Part shown: piece after piece, positions 7,221 to 12,536 of the stretch | How the letters are laid out: each line of letters opens with the position of its first letter | Position numbering within the stretch: the stretch's first letter is position 1 | Position numbers and translations under genes: made by a program | The notes under the pieces: model-generated | What the model saw: the letters and a program-made list of their open reading frames with translations, nothing else | What the model was told of the DNA's origin: nothing | The model's database searches: none | Source of the DNA: Chrysochromulina tobinii | Taxonomy: Eukaryota > Haptophyta > Prymnesiales > Chrysochromulinaceae | NCBI GenBank assembly: GCA_001275005.1 | Contig: JWZX01000972.1 | Span: 1-14,019 of the forward strand | Length of the DNA: 14,019 bases | Direction: 5' to 3'

Positions 7221-10200
7221 CTCGGCGGCCGCACGCGCCGTGTCGAGCGCCACGCTGAGCAGCGGAAGGCAGGGGGTGGCCGGACGGCATGGGTGCGCCA
7301 CGCGCACACCACGCGAGCGCCATGTGCACGCCGGTCCCTCCCACACCAGATAGGATCTCGACGAACCGCTGCGAGGGCGTCGCCATCACATGCAGCCCCC
7401 CGCCGCTGTGCGCCTCGGACGAGGGCGCGAACGCGCCGTCTTGAGCGCGCCGTCTTGGGCATGCGGCGAAGCTCAGCGTGGCACGCGCCGTCTCGGCGAG
7501 CGCGCCCTCGAGGAACGCCGTGTTGAGCAGTAACGGACTCCCCTCAGGGATCACCACGAGCCCTCGGCGCGCCATCAGGCTCGTCAGCTGCGCGAAGACG
7601 AGCGCCACCCGATCGGGCAGCAGCGCCGTCGTGGGCGTATGCGCGCCGTCGTGAGCACGGACGGGAGCCGCGCCGTCGTGGGCACCGCCGCCGCCGCCCT
7701 CGAGCGCACTCGGTGGTGCGCCGTCGTGAGCACTCGGCGACGCGCCGTCGTGAGCACTGGGCGGCGCGACGAGCAGCGCGACGCCCAGGCGCAGCAGCTC
7801 CGCGTCGACCCGTACCGGCGCCGTCGTGGGCACGCGGCTACGGAAGAAGGCTGCGACCTTGGCCCGTGCAGCCGCGATGCCGCCGTCGGCCTGGAGCGAG
7901 GCCCATCCGAAGGTAATGAGGGAGGCAATCAGCATGCACTCAGAGGCCATCAGCATGCAATCAGAGGTGATCAGGTCACCTGGAGCGAGGCCCATCCGAA
8001 GGCCTGCCGATCAGCGCCGTCGGCCTCGATCAGGCTCGCGAAGTAGTCGTTGTGCGTCTTCTCGCACCTGCTCGAGCGCGCAGGGTGGCATTCACAGGTG
8101 GCTTTCACATGGCATTTCCAGGTGGCATTCACAGGTGGCAGTCACAGGTGGCATTTCACAGGTGACACTCCGGCGGCACGCAAGGGATAGACACTCAAGG
8201 GACAGACACTCAGGAGGCACTCACAGGTGACACCCACTCCGGCGCAGAGTCCATCGCACTCGCACTGAGGCGCCGTCCCGAGCGCGCACCCGTGCTCGAG
8301 GAGGAGCGCATGCGCGACGAGCGGCGAGCGCAGGTGGCCCAAGAGGGTGATGGCGCCCAAGCGCTCGTCCGAGAGGCCGCAGCCCTCTGTGTGGGGAAGC
8401 GCGACGAAACGCAACGGCGGCGAGCTCGCAATCTCGGAGGGTTTCTCGGAGGGCGTGTACTCCTCTTGCAGCGCCGCCGCGAGCGATCTCGCAATCTCGG
8501 AGGAGCACAAGCTTGTGGGGAGGATCAACGCCACCGACTCTGTAGGGGGCGGCATCATCTTGTCGAGGGGATGGCGCACGCTCAACACGACGCTCGAAGC
8601 CGTGCCCAGCACGACGCTCGAAACCGTGCCCAAAACGACGCTCGAAGCCGTGCCCCCGTGCGTCTCCGTGCTGGCCGTGCTCGTCGCCGAGCTGGCCGCG
8701 CGGCTCAACACGGCGCCGTCGGAGGCTGGGGCACCCGTCGCCGCCGAGAGATCCTCCGAGATTGCAATCTCCGTGTGCGCGGCTGGGCGTGCGAGGCCCC
8801 GGTACAAGGGCGGAGCGGCGAGCACGGCAGAGGCCGAGGCAGTTAGGTTGGCTAGTTGGAGGGGAGGGCAGGCCCATGAGCCCAGAGGTCCACTCACCGC
8901 GCCCGCAGGCGCCGTCCCGAGCAGCGGCGAAGAAGCGAAGCCGTTGTACCTGATGAGGGAGGCAATCAGTGGCAACAGTGGTCATCACGAGGCCATCTCG
9001 CGAGGCCATCTCGAGGCCATCACGCGAGGCCATCTCGAGGCCATCACGCGAGGCTATCTCGAGGCCATCTCGAGGCCATCACGCGAGGCCATCTCGAGGC
9101 CACGTACTGTGAGTCACGCTCGGTAGTCGCCCTCTGAACGGCCGCCAAGTTTGGATCAATCTCCCAATTGCGCCAGATCTGGAGCTGGTATTGGCCCGCA
9201 GCTTCGCCACGTGTCCGCAGCCCCGAGGCTACGGCCAGCGTCTGCTGGAAGAGGTGCTCGGCGCGCTCGGACGCGCTTAGGGTGGGGTTGGCCGCGTCCA
9301 CGTCCATGTCCTTCGCCATGAGCTGGTACCTGATGAGGGAGGCCATCAGAAGTCATCAGGGGTCATCAGAGGTCATCAGGAGAGTTCCACCATGAAGGCG
9401 TACCTGATGAGGGAGGCCATCGGAGGCCATCAGGGGATGATGGAGGTCATCAGAGGCCATCCGGTACCCTGATGAGGGAGGCCATCAGAGGCCATCAGAG
9501 GCGATGAGAGGCGCTCGGAGGCAAAGAGGGCCAACTGATAGCACTCAATAGCACTCGATCGCAATCAATAGCCATCAATAGCCATCAATAGCCATCAATA
9601 GCAATCAATAGCACTCGATCGCAATCAATAGCCATCAATAGCCATCAATAGCACTCAATAGCACTCAATAGCACTCGATCGCAATCAATAGCCATCAGAG
9701 GCCATCGGAGGCCATCAGTGGTCCTCACCGGCGCGAGGTGACCTGATGAGGATGATCATCACAGGTCATCAGAGGTCATCAGAGGCCATCAGAGGCCATC
9801 AGTGGTCCTCACCGGCGCGAGGTGGAGACGATCTTGATGGTCGGCACGAAGGGGAAGTTAGTGATGGAGCCGTTGCCCGTCGTGAAGTAGATGACGTTAC
9901 AGCCGGTAGCCACTTGGCCGGCGATGGACTCGAGATCGTTACCTGCGGAGTCCACGAAGCAGTTGCGATCGATGGCAATCGATGGCCATCAACGGCCATC
10001 AAAGGCCATCAAGGGAGATCGACTCGAGATCGTCACCTGGCGAGTCCATGAAGCAGTAGCCATCAAAGGCCATCAAGGGAGATCGACTCGAGATCGTCAC
10101 CTGGCGAGTCCATGAAGCAATAGCCATCAAAGGCCATCAAGGGAGATCGACTCGAGATCGTCACCTGGCGAGTCCATGAAGCAGTAGCCCGCCCCCAAAG

Positions 10201-12416
10201 TCCCCGCGCCGTGCCGGGCGTCGCCCTCGGCAGGGACTGCCTCGGGGACTGCCCGTGGTGGCGGTAGCGGCTCGCCGTACCTGCAATCGGATGCAATCAG
10301 ATGCAATCAGACGCGATGAGATGCAATCAAAAGGTCATCAGAGGCATCATCAGAGAGATCATCAGAGGCGTCATCAGAGGCGTCATCAGGAGGCGATTCG
10401 CGTACTCGACCACGTGCTCCAGCCGGCACTCAGGGTGCCTCTTCATCGCCGCCCCGAGGGACTTGAGGGCAATGTTGTAGAGCCCGCGGAACAGGTTGCC
10501 GCCAGAAGGATTTCCCTCCGCCGAGGCACCGTGCGCGTTCGCGTAGTTGTGGAAGCGGCCGACGAGATCGACGAAGCGCCGCGCGGTGTGATAGTCGCGC
10601 ACCGACTGGAGGACGTACTGCTCGGCCCCAATGAGCTCATCCGTCTCAGCGAGGACCTGCATGCAGGGCCATCAGTCGCAATCAGCCGCAATCAGTCGCA
10701 ATCAGCCAGTCATCAAGATTCGCAATCAGCCCGGCTCTCCGCACGAGGGGTTCGTCAGTTTCGGCGCGCACCGCCGCGCCTCCCGCCTCGATGAGCAGTT
10801 TGGATGCCGCCGCGACGAGCGGGTTAGCCGCGGTGCCTACAATACGAAATGGTGTCCACCAGATTGCAATCAGCCGCAATCAGCCGCACTCAGGCGCACT
10901 CAGCCAGAAGGTGCCGATCATATTGCAATCAGTGGTCGTCCGAGGGCACTCAGAGGGCACTCAGAGGTGGATCAGAGGGCACTCAGAGGGCACTCAGAGG
11001 GCACTCAGAGGCAATCGGAGCGCAATCAATCGCAATCACCCGAGAAGGCATCCGAGCCACCGCACTGCTGCGCGACGATGAGCGACGAGGCGGCGCATGG
11101 TACCCTAGCCATCGCACGCAGTGGCGGCAGCAGCGACGTGGCCGTGCTCGCCGCAGCGCTCAGTTCGGCGCCGAAATCCCGCAGTTGGAGCCGGAGCACA
11201 GTGGGACGGAGGGCCGCGAGGTCCTTGGCGCGTCCGGCGATGGCGGCTGCGGCGACGAGCATCTCGTATGAGAGTCCCGCGCCTGCCTTCGCCGCGGCCA
11301 CGTCAGCGTCAGTTTCGAGCACGAGCGCGGCGCCCACGTTTGGATGAAGGAGGAGGCCGAGGAGCGTGCGTACCTGATGAGGATGGTCATCAGAGGTCAC
11401 CGCCCACGTTTGGATGAAGGAGGAGGCCGAGGAGCGTGCGTACCTGATGAGGATGGTCATCAGAGGTCATCAGAGGTCATCAGTGATCATCAGAGGTCAT
11501 CAGTGGTCATCAGTGGCTCGAGGAGGAGGCCGAGGAGCGTGCATACCTGGGAGAGGCCCTCGGTCGTCATGTGTGAAGACCCTTCGCAATTCATCAGAGG
11601 TCATCAGAGGTCATCAGACGTCATCAGACCCTTCGCAATTCATCGCAATCCATCGCACCCACGCAATCCATCGCAATCAAGGTGGTTTCGCAATCCATCG
11701 CAATCAAGGTGGCGCACCAGGTGGGTTTGGTTTCGCGCCGCGCTCGCGTTCGCGCTGCCGCCATCCTCAGTGTGAGGCAGCGCGACGGCGCCGTCGAGAC
11801 CGCCGTGCGGCTCCTCGCGCGCGGCTGGCGCCACGCGTCGCTCGAGCGCGCGCGCGAACGCGTTGCTGCGCGACGAGAGCGGCAGGATCACGAGGTAGTT
11901 GCGCGTGCCGACACCGCGGCTCGCGGGCGCGCGCACGAAGCCATCGAAGGTGGCGTCGAGGCGGTGGAGCGGCACGGGCGGGCCGGGGACGAAGCTCGCC
12001 TCGCTGAGCGCTGCCGGCTTCACGTAGTCGGCGAAGTTGGGCGTGAAGCCCGGCTCGAGGCCGCGCGGTAGCAGTGCGGCGATCACCTTGGCATTGCGCA
12101 GCCACTCGCCGGGCGCGATGGGCCGCAAGGCCTTGCCAAAGGGCTCGCCCCACGAGGTGATGAGCTCGCCGAGGGCGATGGGCGCCACGGCGAAGCGGTG
12201 GCCCTCGAGCACGCGCGCGCTCAGCCGGATGGTCGTTCTCGCGTGGGAGATGAGCTGGCCCGCCTCGAGGTCCTCCTTGGCGATGGCGGCGTTGTCGAGC
12301 GGCGCAGGCAGCTGGGCGACGGTGTCAAAGGCGAGTGGAACGGCCGAGGGCGGCGGCGTGAGAGCGGAAGCCGGGGTCGACGATCTTGGCTCCTCGTACG
12401 CTAGTTTGATCGGCAT
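6975..12416 (-). CDS. bimodular UxaA/GarD-family (altronate dehydratase-like) protein, 10 exons
   Basis: Exons (minus): 12416-11718, 11373-11040, 10836-10772, 10656-10406, 10280-10165, 9942-9813, 9329-9108, 8949-8290, 8067-7980, then 7890-6975 with one frame break at 7270-7265; about 1,158 residues. Every junction keeps phase and restores a family motif. Module 1: SAF-like domain (about 35-115, [10 protein letters not shown] and [10 protein letters not shown]), VGTRNY (169-174), HTED (215-218), [22 protein letters not shown] (337-345), [47 protein letters not shown], and QLQIWRNW near its end. Module 2 (from about 740): [16 protein letters not shown] (792-797), [11 protein letters not shown] across an exon junction, [21 protein letters not shown], and C-terminal NVDFQIPRG. 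Bacterial UxaA and GarD dehydrate altronate and galactarate in sugar-acid breakdown; the substrate here is unknown. Exon 1 starts at the ATG before PIKLAYEEP; the frame upstream opens without an ATG. Exons 8 and 10 contain low-complexity insertions. Family is firm, splice sites are inferred from homology and GT-AG rules, and transcription is unproven. Confidence 0.88.
7188..7220 (-). repeat. (GCC)11 microsatellite coding for polyglycine
   Basis: Eleven uninterrupted GCC units on the plus strand encode eleven glycines in the last exon of the uxaA-like gene, between [11 protein letters not shown] and DVTDDD. Expected to be a variable-length, disordered insertion on the protein surface. Confidence 0.95.
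7265..7270 (-). other. apparent +1 frame break in the last exon of the uxaA-like gene
   Basis: The frame reads [11 protein letters not shown]...SGHPL down to 7270. From 7265 the family sequence continues as [10 protein letters not shown] in another frame. Removing one base of CTGCCTTCCG would give an uninterrupted [13 protein letters not shown]. The cause could be a sequencing or assembly error, a real inactivating indel, or a small unrecognised intron (a donor GTGGTG upstream and TGCTCAG would also keep phase but would delete the GHPL motif). Confidence 0.65.
7433..7834 (-). repeat. eight interspersed GACGGCGC words in exon 10
   Basis: The sense word GACGGCGC (plus-strand GCGCCGTC) starts at 7433, 7447, 7623, 7643, 7670, 7718, 7742 and 7818. 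Six copies extend to the longer word GTG(C/T)(C/T)CACGACGGCGC or near variants. They encode AHDGA, PTTA and RRR depending on frame, in segments absent from typical UxaA relatives. They look like expansions within a coding exon. Confidence 0.85.
7891..7979 (-). other. intron 9 of uxaA-like gene, flanked by a 23-bp direct repeat
   Basis: Phase-0 GT-AG intron, 89 nt: CTCCAG/GTGACC to CTCCAG/GCCGAC. Joining gives [12 protein letters not shown]. The last 23 nt of exon 9 (encoding FGWASLQ) are repeated perfectly as the last 23 nt of the intron (7891-7913 and 7980-8002). The inner part carries CTGATTGCATG and CTGATGG decamer-like words. Confidence 0.85.
8068..8289 (-). other. intron 8 of uxaA-like gene
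   Basis: Phase-2 GT-AG intron, 222 nt: CACGG/GTGCGC to GAGCAG/GTGCGA. Joining gives [15 protein letters not shown], a conserved stretch. The end of exon 8 (CTCGAGCA then GGTGCG) is echoed just at the acceptor (CTCGAGCAGGTGCG). Filler is a 13-bp repeat, ACCTGTGAATGCC and variants on the sense strand, a different unit from the other introns. Confidence 0.85.
8587..8658 (-). repeat. 24-bp tandem repeat in exon 8
   Basis: Three 24-bp copies (8587-8610, 8611-8634, 8635-8658) differ at a few positions. Read in the gene's sense they encode ASSVVLGT-type octapeptides ahead of module 2 of the UxaA-like protein. They lie in the linker, where length change is likely tolerated. Confidence 0.92.
8950..9107 (-). 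other. intron 7 of uxaA-like gene
   Basis: Phase-2 GT-AG intron, 158 nt: TCACA/GTACGT to CATCAG/GTACAA. Joining gives ERDSQ-YNGFASS at the linker between the two modules. The intron starts GTACGTGGCCTCG, similar to the exon 8 start GTACAACGGCTTCG. The body is a minisatellite of about 12 bp (CGAGGCCATCAC and CGAGGCCATCT alternating). Its 3' end, GCCTCCCTCATCAGGTAC, matches intron 6. Confidence 0.78.
9330..9812 (-). other. intron 6 of uxaA-like gene, repeat-rich
   Basis: Phase-2 GT-AG intron, 483 nt: CGCCG/GTGAGG to CATCAG/GTACCA. Joining gives [17 protein letters not shown]. It contains a second copy of the donor region (9716-9741) and extra copies of the acceptor plus exon 7 start (around 9401 and 9466), so both splice sites are multiplied. 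The middle is the 24-unit decamer array listed separately. Confidence 0.82.
9481..9720. repeat. decamer satellite inside intron 6
   Basis: Twenty-four consecutive 10-bp units in perfect register, consensus GCNNTCANNN on the plus strand. Main variants are GCCATCAATA, GCAATCAATA, GCACTCAATA, GCACTCGATC and GCCATCAGAG. A higher-order 60-bp period (six decamers) shows in the block GCACTCGATC-GCAATCAATA, which starts at 9551, 9611 and 9671. On the sense strand the units read TATTGATGGC. Confidence 0.95.
9943..10164 (-). other. intron 5 of uxaA-like gene, built from 64-bp exon-junction copies
   Basis: Phase-1 GT-AG intron, 222 nt: TCGCCAG/GTGACG to TCCGCAG/GTAACG. Joining restores [17 protein letters not shown] 64-bp unit encoding [12 protein letters not shown] and containing CAG/GT is repeated with starts at 10021, 10085 and 10149; the exonic version follows at about 9923-9960. 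GGCCATCAA-type decamers lie between the units. Confidence 0.88.
10281..10405 (-). other. intron 4 of uxaA-like gene
   Basis: Phase-2 GT-AG intron, 125 nt: GGTCGA/GTACGC to TTGCAG/GTACGG. Joining gives EHVVE-YGEPLP. The intron starts GTACGCGAATCGCCTCC, close to the exon 5 start GTACGGCGAGCCGCTACC. The filler reads CTGATGACGCCT and CTGATTGCAT on the sense strand, giving many branch-point-like CTGAT words. Confidence 0.82.
10657..10771 (-). other. intron 3 of uxaA-like gene
   Basis: Phase-0 GT-AG intron, 115 nt: GCGGCG/GTGCGC to ATGCAG/GTCCTC. Joining gives [14 protein letters not shown]. The intron's first 27 nt translate as VRAETDEPL, a diverged copy of the exon 4 start VLAETDELI. The remainder is GCAATCAGCC-type decamers, which read CTGATTGCG on the sense strand. 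Confidence 0.85.
10837..11039 (-). other. intron 2 of uxaA-like gene
   Basis: Phase-1 GT-AG intron, 203 nt: TTCTCGG/GTGATT to TTGTAG/GCACCG. Joining gives [16 protein letters not shown]. Filler is 10-11 bp periodic (GCACTCAGAGG, GCAATCAGCC on the plus strand). An inner sequence near 10900-10920 loosely resembles the end of exon 2. It is one of the weaker cases of exon copying in this gene. Confidence 0.8.
11331..11469 (-). repeat. 69-bp perfect tandem duplication across the intron 1 acceptor
   Basis: Positions 11331-11399 are identical to 11401-11469 (period 70). Each copy holds the acceptor CCTCATCAG plus the first 43 nt of exon 2. A shorter diverged third copy lies at about 11518-11550 with CCCAG/GTATGC. 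Only the copy at 11331-11399 leads into the full exon. Confidence 0.95.
11374..11717 (-). other. intron 1 of uxaA-like gene
   Basis: Phase-0 GT-AG intron, 344 nt: CACCTG/GTGCGC to CATCAG/GTACGC. Joining gives [17 protein letters not shown], as the family expects. The intron's first bases (read as VRHL) resemble the next exon's VRTL. It also holds one near-perfect and one diverged copy of its own acceptor plus exon 2 start (11401-11469 and about 11518-11550), along with decamers of the TCATCAGAGG type and CATCGCAATC words. Confidence 0.8.
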
Positions 12417-12536
12417 GTCGCGACAAGCGCGTCCGCACAGTTGGTCCGCATGGAAGAAGTCGTGACGAACCTGGACGAAATCGAAGTTCGCAACCTTTTT
12501 CAATGGCTTTACACTTTCGTCTCAACGCTCCGGACA
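12417..12536. promoter_or_regulatory. divergent promoter region
   Basis: The uxaA-like gene (minus, ATG at 12416) and the Tyr/Ser/Gly-rich gene (plus, ATG at 12537) start 120 bp apart and face away from each other, so this segment should hold both promoters and leaders. No TATA box is visible. If the plus gene instead starts at the in-frame ATG at 12450, only 33 bp remain. Confidence 0.5.

Noticed and set aside
8892-8897. Strong donor-like GTGAGT (minus) inside exon 8.
   Set aside because: The frame remains open through the whole exon and no acceptor gives a clearly better family match. Alternative splicing here cannot be excluded.
9481-9720. CRISPR-like array of regularly spaced repeats.
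   Set aside because: Units are 10 bp with no unique spacers, lie in an intron of a eukaryotic gene, and have no cas genes nearby.
8940-11460. Hammerhead ribozyme cores: CTGATGAG occurs many times on the plus strand.
   Set aside because: No GAAA core half or matching stem sequences follow at the required distance. On the minus strand the word is the splice acceptor CTCATCAG.
11530-11585. Possible micro-exon reading [11 protein letters not shown] before CAG/GTATGC in intron 1.
   Set aside because: Direct joining of exon 1 to 11373 already gives the expected spacing between HTEDGG and RTLLG. Adding this piece needs a weak donor (GTGGGT) and inserts about 35 extra residues. It looks like a copy of the acceptor region.
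7000-12500. Bacterial origin suggested by the UxaA family and high GC.
   Set aside because: Conserved motifs are interrupted by GT-AG introns that restore phase and sequence when removed, so this is eukaryotic DNA. Ancient transfer of the gene from bacteria remains possible.
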